Assembly (NCBI RefSeq): GCF_001006005.1 | Contig: NZ_CP011254.1 | Coordinates: 4,154,001-4,218,000, forward strand | Direction: 5' to 3' | Length of the DNA: 64,000 nucleotides | DNA from: Serratia fonticola | GTDB lineage: Bacteria > Pseudomonadota > Gammaproteobacteria > Enterobacterales > Enterobacteriaceae | In this document: positions 45,548-54,610 of the stretch, piece by piece | Position numbering within the stretch: position 1 is the stretch's first letter | Layout of the letters: each line of letters opens with the position of its first letter | Position numbers and translations under genes: made by a program | Notes under the pieces: model-generated | Database searches by the model: none | What the model was told of the DNA's origin: nothing | The model's input: only the letters and a program-made list of their open reading frames with translations

Positions 45548-47779
45548 ATGTTTGCTGATGATAAGAAAAACGCCCCCAAGGGGGGTGTGCAGCCGAAGAA
45601 CATTGTGGCCACGGAGACGCCGACAGTCAGTGGCGATCAGGTGGCGGATATGGTGGGAGCCGCGGCTGGCGCTGTAGGCGGCAAGGCGGGCAAGGTGGTA
45701 TCGCAGGCGGCAGATATTGCCAAAAAGGCCGGTTCGATAGCCTCATCCGTAGGCATCAATCCGAAGAACATTGTCAGTGGTGGGAGCGCAGCGGGCATAG
45801 CCTCATCCGCAGGCGTGAAACCGATGAACATTGTCAGCAGTGGTAGTGCCGCGGGCATGGCCTCATCTGCGGGCGTTAAGCCGATGAACTTTGCCAGCGG
45901 CGGCAGCGCCACGGCAATGGCGTCTTCGGCTATCAGTGCCCTGCTGGGCGGTGCGGAACCGAGCGGGTTGCAGTTTACGCTCTTCACGGCGAACCTGCCG
46001 CCGCAGACCTTTGTGGTGGTGGATTTCAGCCTGACCGAGATGCTCTCCTCACCGTTCGTGCTGAACGTGGGCCTGGCCAGTGCCGATCCGGCCATCGACT
46101 TTGCCGCGGTGCTGGATGAAGATGCGACGCTGGTGATCAAGCGTGAAGGGGTAGTGCAACGCAGCATCACCGGCATGGTGGCGAGTTTTGAACAGGGCGA
46201 TACCGGCCTGCACCAGACCCGTTACAGCATGGTGATCCGCCCGGCACTGTGGCGCACCACGCTGCGGCGCAACTCGCGTATCTTCCAGCAGCAGAGCATT
46301 GAAAACATCATCACCACCTTGCTGAAAGAGAACGGCATCACCGACTTTGCCTTTGGCTTGCGTAACCCCCATCCGGCCCGTGAGTTCTGCGTGCAGTATC
46401 AGGAATCGGATTTTGACTTCATCCAGCGGCTGGCCGCCGAAGAGGGGATGTTCTACTACTTCGAATACCCCGAAGGCAAAAACATCGTGGTGTATACCGA
46501 TGACGTAGGGACCCTGCCGCAGGGTGCTGTGCTGCCGTATAACCCGGGCGTAGCCTCACAGGCACTGGAGCTGTGCGTCACCACCTTCACCCGCAGCGCA
46601 CAGGTGCGCACCGCCGTGGTTGAACTGAAGGATTACACCTTTAAAAACCCGCAGTGGTCGGCGGCCTTTAATGAGCAGGCCAGCGAGCTGCAAAACCAGC
46701 GGCCAGACTACGAACACTTCGACTTCCCTGGACGTTTCAAAGACGAACAGCACGGCAAAGCCTTTACCCATTATCGCCTGGAAGCCCTGCGCAACGATGC
46801 CAACCTGGGGCAGGGGCAGAGCAATGACTTTACCCTGCAGCCGGGACTGTTGTTTTCGCTGACCAGCCACCCGCGTGGCGATTTGAACCACCAGTGGCAA
46901 CTACTGAGCATTCAGCACAGCGGCAGCCAGCCTCAAGCGCTAGAGCAGGAGTCCGGTGGGCAAGGCACCACGCTGAGCAACCAGTTCGTTTTCCTGCCGC
47001 ACACCCAAACCTGGCGACCGACGCCGATGCCAAAACCGAGCATGGATGGCCCACAGATCGCGATGGTGGTGGGGCCAGCCGGGGAAGAAATCTACTGTGA
47101 TGAGTTCGGCCGTATCCGCCTGCAATTCCTGTGGGACCGCTACGGTAAAAGCAACGACAACAGCTCGTGCTGGATCCGCGTGACTCAACCGTGGGCCGGG
47201 CAGGGCTGGGGGATGTTGGCCATTCCGCGTATCGGCCAGGAAGTGGTGGTGGATTTCCTGCATGGGGATCCGGACCAACCGATCGTCACCGGGCGTACCT
47301 ATCATGCCAACAATATCCCACCGGGATCGCTGCCTGCCAGCAAGACCCAGATGGCGTTCCGCTCCAAGACCCATAAGGGCGAGGGCTTCAACGAATTGCG
47401 GTTCGAGGATGCCAAAGGGGGCGAGGGGCTGTTTATGCATGCCCAGAAGGATATGAGTACGACGGTGCTGAACGATAGGGCGACTCAGGTTATGCACGAT
47501 CACACCGAAGCCATCGGTCACGATCAGGTACTGTCGGTGCGTAACGATCGCTTTAAAGAGATCCAAGGCAAGGAGGTCACGGCCATAAGCAAGGATCGCC
47601 AGATTGCGGTTGAGGGAGGCAGCCTGCTTGAGGTGAAAAAAAGCATCTTCATCTCCTCCACCAGCGAAGGCATCAAGATTTCTACGGCCGCTGCCAGCAT
47701 TACGTTGGACCATGCGGGCAATATTGATATTCAAGGGACACATGTGCGGATCAACGGTAAGCGAATTGATCTGAACTGA
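45548..47779 (+). CDS. vgrG: Type VI spike protein VgrG with repetitive N-terminal extension
   Basis: Spike protein of 743 aa. The VgrG core begins near residue 139 (LQFTLFTANLPPQTFVVVDF) and contains the gp27-like part (YQESDFDFIQRLAAEEGMFY), GRIRLQFLWDRYGK, SSCWIRVTQPWAGQGWGMLA, and the beta-helix tip ending IQGTHVRINGKRIDLN. The first ~138 residues are unusual: they are Ala/Gly/Ser-rich and include three 20-residue repeats (residues about 65-124) of the type GVKPMNIVSSGSAAG. I choose ATG 45548 (MFADDKKNAP), after AGGAAGG; an earlier start at 45473 lies within vasL. No C-terminal effector domain is seen; cargo is probably the Rhs protein encoded downstream. Confidence 0.93.
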   Translation: MFADDKKNAPKGGVQPKNIVATETPTVSGDQVADMVGAAAGAVGGKAGKVVSQAADIAKKAGSIASSVGINPKNIVSGGSAAGIASSAGVKPMNIVSSGSAAGMASSAGVKPMNFASGGSATAMASSAISALLGGAEPSGLQFTLFTANLPPQTFVVVDFSLTEMLSSPFVLNVGLASADPAIDFAAVLDEDATLVIKREGVVQRSITGMVASFEQGDTGLHQTRYSMVIRPALWRTTLRRNSRIFQQQSIENIITTLLKENGITDFAFGLRNPHPAREFCVQYQESDFDFIQRLAAEEGMFYYFEYPEGKNIVVYTDDVGTLPQGAVLPYNPGVASQALELCVTTFTRSAQVRTAVVELKDYTFKNPQWSAAFNEQASELQNQRPDYEHFDFPGRFKDEQHGKAFTHYRLEALRNDANLGQGQSNDFTLQPGLLFSLTSHPRGDLNHQWQLLSIQHSGSQPQALEQESGGQGTTLSNQFVFLPHTQTWRPTPMPKPSMDGPQIAMVVGPAGEEIYCDEFGRIRLQFLWDRYGKSNDNSSCWIRVTQPWAGQGWGMLAIPRIGQEVVVDFLHGDPDQPIVTGRTYHANNIPPGSLPASKTQMAFRSKTHKGEGFNELRFEDAKGGEGLFMHAQKDMSTTVLNDRATQVMHDHTEAIGHDQVLSVRNDRFKEIQGKEVTAISKDRQIAVEGGSLLEVKKSIFISSTSEGIKISTAAASITLDHAGNIDIQGTHVRINGKRIDLN
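45741..45920 (+). repeat. Three 60-bp tandem repeats within vgrG
   Basis: Units begin CCTCATCCGTAGGC (45741), CCTCATCCGCAGGC (45801) and CCTCATCTGCGGGC (45861). Each is exactly 60 bp, in frame, with no gaps. They diverge mainly at third positions, so the protein repeat is under selection rather than newly formed. Confidence 0.9.
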
Positions 47780-47801
47780 GCGTGTATTAACAGGAAACAG
47801 A

Positions 47802-48221
47802 ATGAACAACATCACTTACCGAATGAACGAAGGGAAAATTTCCATTCCGGAGAACTGGCGCGACGACTCTATGCAGGTGTTTGTGGTGCCTGATGATAGT
47901 GGGGTCAATCTGGTAATCAACCGCACACCGGTGCCGGTTGGATTGGACTGTGAGGCCTACTATGCCGAGACCCTGGAGCAGTTTCAGAACAGCCTTCCGG
48001 GTTTTAAAGAACTGGCACGTAATCAGATCCCTTTGGATGGTGCACAGGCTCAGACGCTGGAATACCGCTGGAAAAGCCCGGAAGGCGAAATGCATCAGTA
48101 TGTGGTGATGCAGGTCCGGCAGGCGCTGCTGTTGACGTTTACCGTCACCTCGCCCAACGCTTTGGCCGAGAGCCAAAGAGACTATTTTCAGCAGATTATC
48201 CAGAGTTTTAGCGCCGAATAA
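47802..48221 (+). CDS. eagR: Eag-type effector chaperone (DUF1795/DcrB-like)
   Basis: Protein of 139 aa of the DUF1795 family. ENWRDDSMQVFVVP, LVINRTPVP and FTVTSPNALAESQRDYFQQI are typical. In type VI systems these Eag chaperones bind the N-terminal membrane helices of prePAAR effectors and load them on VgrG. It lies between vgrG and an Rhs gene whose N-terminus has exactly such helices, so the pairing is well supported by context. Confidence 0.88.
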   Translation: MNNITYRMNEGKISIPENWRDDSMQVFVVPDDSGVNLVINRTPVPVGLDCEAYYAETLEQFQNSLPGFKELARNQIPLDGAQAQTLEYRWKSPEGEMHQYVVMQVRQALLLTFTVTSPNALAESQRDYFQQIIQSFSAE

Positions 48222-48253
48222 GCGCTTTGGATAACAGGCAGGAGGCCTAACCC

Positions 48254-51200
48254 ATGCAACAAGATATCATCCAGCGTATTGCCCGGGTCGGTGCAATGAA
48301 TGCTGCCAGCGGGCCTGCACCTCTCACTTCGCAAGCGGGCCCTGCTGCGGCACGTCTTGGCGACCAGATTAAGCACAAGAGTTTTTTGGGGGCGCTACTT
48401 GGGGCCGTCACCGGAGCGCTGATCGGTGCTGCTATCTTCGCTGCCGCGGGTCTTTTGATCGCAGGCACTGGCGGGTTGGCAACTGTCGCTGTACTGGCAC
48501 TAGGAACGGCAGGCACCATGGCGATGGGAGGGGTGATCAGCCGGGCTAGCGGAGCAGTGGCAGATTTTGTCGATAGTGTGGGCTCCATGGATGGCCCTAT
48601 CTCCACTGCGTCATCTAATGTGTATATCGAAGGTAAACAAGCCGCCAGAGCCATCGTCGATATGGTGGCCTGCACCAAACACAGTTCACCCCCAAAAATT
48701 GCCCAGGGCAGTGAGAGCGTATTTATTAATGACCAACCCGCCGCACGGGTGGGGGATAAAGTTACCTGCGGTGCCACCATCAAGGAAGGGGCCAGCAGCG
48801 TTTATGTAGGCTCTGGGCAGGGCAGTTATCTGGAGATAGATGAAGAATTCTCCTGGTGGGAAAAGGCCATTCTGGTCGCAGTAGAATTCCTGGTTCCCCC
48901 CAGCCGGGGTATGCTGAAAGGCATTGGTAAACTGTTTACCAAAGCTGGCCGTGCTGCCGTAGTAAGCGGCGCAAAAATGGGGGCGAGGCAGGTGGCGAAG
49001 ATCGCTTCTGGCAAAACTTTCCGCTGTGCTACTAATGCGTTTAAAGGAGGAAAAGGCCTAAAACGCTTTAGCGAAGCCGGGAAAAAGTTTGTTAAAGGCG
49101 ACCCGATTGATGTCACCAATGGCAGCCTGGTTGAACAGCGCACCGATATTGAGCTGGGGCAAACCTTGCCGCTGTGGTTTACCCGTACTTGGGCCCCAGG
49201 CTGTGGGCACACCTACGCGCTTGGGCAGGGCTGGACTGACAGTTTCCACCAATATGTCGAGGTCAATGCGACTGAAGACGTGATTGAGGTCACCACGCAA
49301 GAAGGTAGTGCATTGTATTTTGCGCTGCCCAAAGGGCACCAGGTTAGCGTAAATCCCGATCATCCTGACTTCTCCTTACATCGCCATCCACAGGGATGGG
49401 AACTGGTCGACAGGCGAAGCCGGACCAGCCAGTGGTTTACTCTGGCTGTGAGGCAGCAAGGGCAAACACGTTACTTACTCACTCGCCAGAGTGATAATAA
49501 CGGCAACGTTCTCACTCTTTCCCATGATAAGAACAACCGTTTACTGCAGGTTACCCACAGCGACGGCATTGAGTTAGAACTGCGCTGGCATGCCAGTGGT
49601 TATCTGGCGGAGATTATCCGTGTGGATGGCGGTTTGCAGGATAGCCTGGCCCGTTATCAGCAAAACGAAGAAGGTTTCCTGACCGAAGCTGACAGCCAGC
49701 AGTTCTATCACCTGTACTACAGCTACAATTCTCAGGGGCTAATGAGCCGCTGGCATGATAATGATCAAACCTGGGTAGATTATCAGTACGATGAGAAGGG
49801 CCGCTGCATTACCAGCATTGGAGCGGGGGGATATTACCCGGTTAGCTTCCAGTATCAGCCAGGGATCACTCTGGTCAGCGATAGCCAAGGACGCACCACA
49901 CGCTATGAATATAACGAGCAACTTAAGGTCACGGCGATAGAGGATCCTCAGGGGAACCGTACTGGCTTCACCTACGATAACTTTGGCAACCTGATTGAGC
50001 AGACCTCACCGTCTGGCCGGGTTACCCGGCTGGAGTATCTGAAAGAAACCGGGTTGGTTAGTGCGTTTTACGATGCGGCCGGGGCCTGCTGGCGTTATAG
50101 CTACGACGATCTGGAACGCCTGACGGCGATGACCGATCCGCTGGAGCGTGTCTGGTGGCAGGAATACGATGAGCAGGGTAACCCGTCCCGCTTTATCGCA
50201 CCAGATGGCACCACCACTACCCTGAGTCGCAATGCGTTTGGCTTGATCACACAAGTGGCCGATAGCGAGGGCAATCAGCAAACCGCGCGCTACGATGAGC
50301 GAAATCGCCTCTGCAGCCTGTTTGATGAAGAAAACCGCGGCCTACATCTACGCTACACCACACGAGATGATCTGCGAAGCCTTTCCCATGCAGGCGGTGC
50401 GCTGTGGCGCTATCGCTATGATAATCACCGTCGGTTGGCGGTTAGCGATCGTCCCAACAACAGCCTTGAGCAGTTCACCCACGATCGCCATGGCAACCTG
50501 ACGCACTATCAGGATGCTAATGGGGTTGAGTGGCGGGTGGATTACGGCCCGTTCGATCTGCCGATGGCGCGCACGGACGGGGAAGGGCAACGCTGGCAAT
50601 ATCGTTACGATCCAGATCATTTACAACTCATTGAAGTGATTAATCCGCAAGGGGAGAGCTATCGCTATCAGCTCAACGCCAGTGGCCAAGTAGTGACTGA
50701 GCAGGACTATGCGGGCACTGAGTGGCAGTATGTCTACGATAAAGACGGGCAGTGCGTAGAGAAACGCGATGCCTTGGGGCAAGTCAGCCGTTTTCAGTAC
50801 GATGCAGCGGGCCGGTTATGTTCTCTGCATACCCCAGAGGGGGAAACCCAGTACCAATATGATGTCCTTGGCCGTTTGTTGAGTGTGGTAGCGCCCGCTA
50901 GTGAACTGAGTTTTGAGTATGATTTACAGGGCCGGGTGGTGCGTGAAACGCAAAATGGCCGGGTGATCCGTCGGGAATATCCGGATCGGCAGACGCAAAC
51001 CCGCCACCTGGAGATGCCGGAAGACGAAGCGATGCAGCCAGCGTTGAGTACCACGCTGCGGACTAACCGAGTCGGCGAATGGTTATCCTTGCAACTGCCG
51101 CAGCAAGCGGAAACACAGGCATTGCGGGTAACGCGAAACGACAATGGGCAGGATACCGAGCGTAAGGCTGGCGACGGCTTTATGCTGCGTAATCAGTATG

Positions 51201-52717
51201 ACCTGATGGGGCAATTGGTCCACCAACGGGCAGGTCGGCAGACACGGATATTTACTCCGGAAGAGGTGCAGGATATTCCCCAGCCTGTTTTGGCGGGGTT
51301 GGATCGCAGCTACTGTTATGACCGTGCTTTGAACCTGGTGGCGGCCAATGACGACCTTGAGCGCTTAAGCTATGTGGTGAACGCTAACCGGCAGGTGGTC
51401 TCGGTGAGCGAGGGTAACCAGTTGCAGGAGCACTACAATTACGATGCCAGTGGCTATCCGACGCAGCAAAGGGTGAACAATCCACGGGCCCTGTTCTCGG
51501 TTTCGAATGAGGATGTTTACCTGCGGGGGCATAGGCTGAGTCAGGCGGGTGACAGTAGCTTTGAGTATGATGATGCGGGTAGGATGATTGCCCGATGGCA
51601 GCATAAAGGGGGCTACCGACCAGAGGAAACACGCTATAGCTGGGACAGCCGTAATCAGTTAATAGCATTGAAAAAGCCGCATGGCGAAGTGTGGCACTAT
51701 CGTTATGATCCCTTTGGCCGCAGGACAGAGAAAGTCTGCGAACAGAAAGGGTTGCGAACGCTTTATCTGTGGGATGGTGATAGCATCGCGGAGATAAGGG
51801 AGTATAAAAACGCGCAATTACAGCGCATTCGCCACTGGGTGTTTGATGGTTGGGAGTTGTTGGCCCAGCAGGAATGGACCCAGCCGAACGTACTGCCGTT
51901 TGATGGTAGGGCCGTGGCTGACGAAAGCGAAGCGCGGGTTTATACTACCCTCTATGCGGTATGTGCCCCCAACGGTCAACCGTTGGCGCTCTTTAACACT
52001 GAAGGAAAAGCACAATGGCGCAAGCCTGCGGCATCACTGTGGGGTATGGCGCTGAGCAAGGCCACGGTGAATGTGCAGTTGGATCCGGGGCTGAAGTTTG
52101 CAGGTCAGTTGTTGGATGAAGAGAGCGGGCTCTTTTATAACCGGTATCGTTACTACCTGGCCGAGGCGGGCTGTTATCTGACGCCGGACCCGATAGGGCT
52201 GGCGGGGGGAGAGAATACTTACGGATATGTACATAATCCCCTGTCATGGGTCGATCCATTAGGCTTAGCCGGATGCTCTACCACACTTGGTAGGAACATG
52301 ATGGAGGCGATGGGACTGCCGCGTTCTACGAAATGGACTGGGCATCAAGCCCACCATATAATCCCGAAAGAATTAGCTAACCATCCAGCATTAAAGAAGA
52401 TCAAATATTATATTGATGATGCCGGAAACGGTATCTTCCTCAGAAGAGTCGATGATGGCACTAGTGCGATGGCAAGGCATCAGGGAAGTCATGATGGATA
52501 TACACAAGCAGTTAAAAATGCTTTGGATAAAATAGATCTTAATCAATCTAAAGACGCTATTTTAAATCAAGTGAAAGAAATCCAAGGAATTTCTCGGAAA
52601 GGGTTAGAGAATGGCTACCCAATCAGACCACTTGATATGGATAAAGCAGGTGGTGCATTAGGAAATGGAAAGGTTAATGCTGTCTGGACTAATATTTTCA
52701 CTAAAGGTGGCTGGTAA
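48254..52717 (+). CDS. rhs: Rhs-family type VI effector with prePAAR/PAAR head and AHH nuclease tip
   Basis: Effector of 1487 aa. The prePAAR motif AARLGDQIKH (AARxxDxxxH) lies at about residues 32-41. It is followed by two hydrophobic helices (about 44-70 and 72-96) and a PAAR domain to about 200. Residues about 270-1320 are the Rhs/YD-repeat shell (many GxxxxYxYD units such as YEYNEQLKVTAIEDPQGNRT). The core ends in PDPIGLAGGENTYGYVHNPL and WVDPLGLAG, the conserved autocleavage region. The last 147 residues form the toxin: HQAHHIIPKEL gives the AHH signature (Ala1366-His1367-His1368), with RHQGSHDGYT further on, as in HNH/endonuclease VII-fold nucleases. AGGAGG precedes the ATG. The tip (from 52267) is clearly AT-richer than the shell, a mark of tip exchange. 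Confidence 0.93.
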   Translation: MQQDIIQRIARVGAMNAASGPAPLTSQAGPAAARLGDQIKHKSFLGALLGAVTGALIGAAIFAAAGLLIAGTGGLATVAVLALGTAGTMAMGGVISRASGAVADFVDSVGSMDGPISTASSNVYIEGKQAARAIVDMVACTKHSSPPKIAQGSESVFINDQPAARVGDKVTCGATIKEGASSVYVGSGQGSYLEIDEEFSWWEKAILVAVEFLVPPSRGMLKGIGKLFTKAGRAAVVSGAKMGARQVAKIASGKTFRCATNAFKGGKGLKRFSEAGKKFVKGDPIDVTNGSLVEQRTDIELGQTLPLWFTRTWAPGCGHTYALGQGWTDSFHQYVEVNATEDVIEVTTQEGSALYFALPKGHQVSVNPDHPDFSLHRHPQGWELVDRRSRTSQWFTLAVRQQGQTRYLLTRQSDNNGNVLTLSHDKNNRLLQVTHSDGIELELRWHASGYLAEIIRVDGGLQDSLARYQQNEEGFLTEADSQQFYHLYYSYNSQGLMSRWHDNDQTWVDYQYDEKGRCITSIGAGGYYPVSFQYQPGITLVSDSQGRTTRYEYNEQLKVTAIEDPQGNRTGFTYDNFGNLIEQTSPSGRVTRLEYLKETGLVSAFYDAAGACWRYSYDDLERLTAMTDPLERVWWQEYDEQGNPSRFIAPDGTTTTLSRNAFGLITQVADSEGNQQTARYDERNRLCSLFDEENRGLHLRYTTRDDLRSLSHAGGALWRYRYDNHRRLAVSDRPNNSLEQFTHDRHGNLTHYQDANGVEWRVDYGPFDLPMARTDGEGQRWQYRYDPDHLQLIEVINPQGESYRYQLNASGQVVTEQDYAGTEWQYVYDKDGQCVEKRDALGQVSRFQYDAAGRLCSLHTPEGETQYQYDVLGRLLSVVAPASELSFEYDLQGRVVRETQNGRVIRREYPDRQTQTRHLEMPEDEAMQPALSTTLRTNRVGEWLSLQLPQQAETQALRVTRNDNGQDTERKAGDGFMLRNQYDLMGQLVHQRAGRQTRIFTPEEVQDIPQPVLAGLDRSYCYDRALNLVAANDDLERLSYVVNANRQVVSVSEGNQLQEHYNYDASGYPTQQRVNNPRALFSVSNEDVYLRGHRLSQAGDSSFEYDDAGRMIARWQHKGGYRPEETRYSWDSRNQLIALKKPHGEVWHYRYDPFGRRTEKVCEQKGLRTLYLWDGDSIAEIREYKNAQLQRIRHWVFDGWELLAQQEWTQPNVLPFDGRAVADESEARVYTTLYAVCAPNGQPLALFNTEGKAQWRKPAASLWGMALSKATVNVQLDPGLKFAGQLLDEESGLFYNRYRYYLAEAGCYLTPDPIGLAGGENTYGYVHNPLSWVDPLGLAGCSTTLGRNMMEAMGLPRSTKWTGHQAHHIIPKELANHPALKKIKYYIDDAGNGIFLRRVDDGTSAMARHQGSHDGYTQAVKNALDKIDLNQSKDAILNQVKEIQGISRKGLENGYPIRPLDMDKAGGALGNGKVNAVWTNIFTKGGW

Positions 52718-53238
52718 TGGATCAAAGATACATAATCGAACCTATTGAGTTTGCATTTACAAATGATCTCTTTAAAGGGTTGTCTGAAGCTATAAGCCAG
52801 AAGGTTATTGTTATCAATAATGTTGATGATGCTTATAAGTATGCGTTTGAGCAGAACCTCCCATCGGGTTATAAAGTTTGGAATGATACGATTGAACAAT
52901 GTCGTAAATCTTTAAGGAAAAATAAGAAGTTCCAAGAGGCTTATGATTTTGTTAATGGTAATCTTGAAAGTTTACAGGTTAAAAATGCATCATCACTTAT
53001 TGAGTTTAGAAAGAAGAGAATAAAGAAAACGAATACCGCTCATGATGACTTTATTTTCTCTGAAGCTAAAGAAGATGCGTTTTTTGTATTGTCTACAGTA
53101 GCGATCAATAGATACTTAGATAACTTTATAAAAGACTCCTTTCTTGAAGATATATATGCACTTTACAAAGCAGGTGCGTGGCCGTGTGGTATGAAAGGAA
53201 GTGTTATCTTGGTTTTTGACCCAGCATCGCTTAGTTAA
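52717..53238 (+). CDS. Probable immunity protein for the Rhs-AHH nuclease
   Basis: Protein of 173 aa with no signal peptide, fitting a cytoplasmic partner of a nuclease. I do not recognise its family. It is charged and helix-rich (CRKSLRKNKKFQEAYDFVNG, EFRKKRIKKTN). Its ATG overlaps the rhs stop by one base (TAATG). Its low GC equals that of the toxin tip, so the two probably move as a unit. The immunity role is inferred from position. Confidence 0.75.
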   Translation: MDQRYIIEPIEFAFTNDLFKGLSEAISQKVIVINNVDDAYKYAFEQNLPSGYKVWNDTIEQCRKSLRKNKKFQEAYDFVNGNLESLQVKNASSLIEFRKKRIKKTNTAHDDFIFSEAKEDAFFVLSTVAINRYLDNFIKDSFLEDIYALYKAGAWPCGMKGSVILVFDPASLS

Positions 53239-53273
53239 TATTATTAACTCTTTAGATTGAATGTGTAAATAAA

Positions 53274-53314
53274 AGCCGGGAAGGGCCTCTTTGGATCTTC
53301 CCGGCTATTTTTTT
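53274..53314 (+). terminator. Rho-independent terminator of the type VI operon
   Basis: AGCCGGGAAG and CTTCCCGGCT form a perfect 10-bp stem over a 13-base loop, directly followed by ATTTTTTT. It ends the rightward transcript 35 bases after the immunity gene. Confidence 0.92.
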
Positions 53315-53327
53315 ATCTGTTGTTACG

Positions 53328-53675
53328 TCACAGATTACCCTGTCGAACCTTAATCATCACCTTGCTGGGCATCACGTTGATCGTCAGTTGTTGCCCGGTC
53401 AGACCGCACTGCGTCAGCCAGTCCCCCGCCAGATACAGCTCGCCGTTATCCCGTACCCAGTCCACGCCGATATGGGGATGAATGTCTACCTCCAATAATA
53501 GCCTCTGGATCTCTGCGTCATCAGAGATCAGGCTTATTATCAATCCATCCCGATACGGTTCTATCTTAAATACCGACCCCGGCGTAAACCCCGCCTTGAT
53601 AATATCCTCACCATCGATAATCAGCTCAGGAATAAATCCGCCTGTGGTTGCCTGTATACTATGAGTCCCGTTCAT
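53328..53675 (-). CDS. SymE-like protein with two SymE-type units
   Basis: Protein of 115 aa. The SymE-type pattern of a beta strand, a W/I-x2-GF step and a short basic strand appears twice: ELIIDGEDIIKAGFTPGSVF near residues 17-36 and ELYLAGDWLTQCGLTGQQLT near 79-98. SymE-like proteins have an AbrB-type fold; the E. coli one is an SOS-induced toxin. Such genes are frequent beside Rhs loci. The start overlaps the stop of the upstream SymE gene by four bases (ATGA) with GGAGGGG upstream. Function here is unproven. Confidence 0.65.
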   Translation of the reverse strand: MNGTHSIQATTGGFIPELIIDGEDIIKAGFTPGSVFKIEPYRDGLIISLISDDAEIQRLLLEVDIHPHIGVDWVRDNGELYLAGDWLTQCGLTGQQLTINVMPSKVMIKVRQGNL

Positions 53676-53896
53676 ACATTCCCCTCCGCCTGAATAATCA
53701 ATCTTCCCTGTTCAATATTTACCGTCACCGGCTGGCCGGTTAAAAACCCCAGTTCTTCCAGCCAATAACCCTTGATAATCAGCTGTGGCGCGGGCTTCTT
53801 GATACCTCGGTTGGGCGAATAGCCCACGGTGTAGCGGCGTGTTGCCTTGGGTTCTTTATTTACAGTGGTGCCTGACTTAGAATCACGCTTAGCCAT
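53672..53896 (-). CDS. symE: SymE family type I toxin-like protein
   Basis: Protein of 74 aa with the SymE core RRYTVGYSPN, then PAPQLIIKGYWLEELGFLTG and QPVTVNIEQGRLII. It lacks the C-terminal third of E. coli SymE (about 113 aa as I recall it). In E. coli SymE is an SOS-induced toxin silenced by the antisense RNA SymR. I could not verify an antisense RNA promoter here. It is translationally coupled to the second SymE-like gene and downstream of an XRE-type regulator on the same strand. Confidence 0.75.
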   Translation of the reverse strand: MAKRDSKSGTTVNKEPKATRRYTVGYSPNRGIKKPAPQLIIKGYWLEELGFLTGQPVTVNIEQGRLIIQAEGNV

Positions 53897-53972
53897 GATA
53901 ACTACCTCGAATAGTTGTTGTGGTGAGCGGCGATAGTGGGCTGCAACCCGTTATCGCCGCGTTACTTGTCAG

Positions 53973-54338
53973 TTAGTTACGCACCTGTGCAATCATGGCG
54001 CCTAACATCTCTGAAATTATCTGCTGTTTTTCCTGCGGCAAATTAGCAATCGCTTCTATCTGCTGCTGCCACTTCGGAGTCGGGACACTCTCGTGGAGGG
54101 AAGACTCCGTCGTTGCTCCAAACAATTCCTCTAGTGAAACCGAAAAAATGTTTGCTACGGCAGGGAGTGAAGACACCTTGATACGACGGCGGCCAGCCTC
54201 CCATGCTTGCACTGTCTGTTGGGAAACTCCCAACTGCTCAGCCAATTCGGTCTGAGTAATGGTGCGTTCTTTGCGCAGTCTGGTAATGCGTTTGCCCAAC
54301 GCAATGAAAAAATCACGTTCTTCGCTACTGATCGCCAT
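53973..54338 (-). CDS. XRE-family helix-turn-helix regulator
   Basis: Protein of 121 aa. Residues about 13-67 are a lambda-Cro/XRE domain (RITRLRKERTITQTELAEQL, GVSQQTVQAWEAGRRRIKVS). The C-terminal part (PKWQQQIEAIANLPQEKQQI) is a short helical oligomerisation-type tail. It precedes the two SymE-like genes by 76 bp on the same strand, so it may control them. No partner toxin of the HigB/RelE type is seen. Confidence 0.85.
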   Translation of the reverse strand: MAISSEERDFFIALGKRITRLRKERTITQTELAEQLGVSQQTVQAWEAGRRRIKVSSLPAVANIFSVSLEELFGATTESSLHESVPTPKWQQQIEAIANLPQEKQQIISEMLGAMIAQVRN

Positions 54339-54610
54339 AGTTGCCTTGGTTCCTGAATGTCACAAGACAACCATAACATACCGTACATTTTACTACGATA
54401 TGATGTAAATACTACAATATGTGGTTTTATTGGGTCCAGTTGTTTTCATATGTAAATTGAGGTTTTTTGAAGCAAAAATAATGCGATGCATTTCGCAGAT
54501 TGAGATAAGAGCGCTAATACGCCTTGAAAAGAGATATTGATAGCAGAAACAAGGACGGTCTTGGGCTAGCCAGCTAAACGCGCCAGCCCGGCACACAATT
54601 AATCTCCCCC
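54339..54610. other. AT-rich intergenic region upstream of the XRE gene (272 bp)
   Basis: Holds the presumed promoter of the leftward XRE gene and the downstream region of ygeV. A 73-codon frame overlapping it (54393-54614, minus strand) has no recognisable feature and is not called. Confidence 0.5.
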
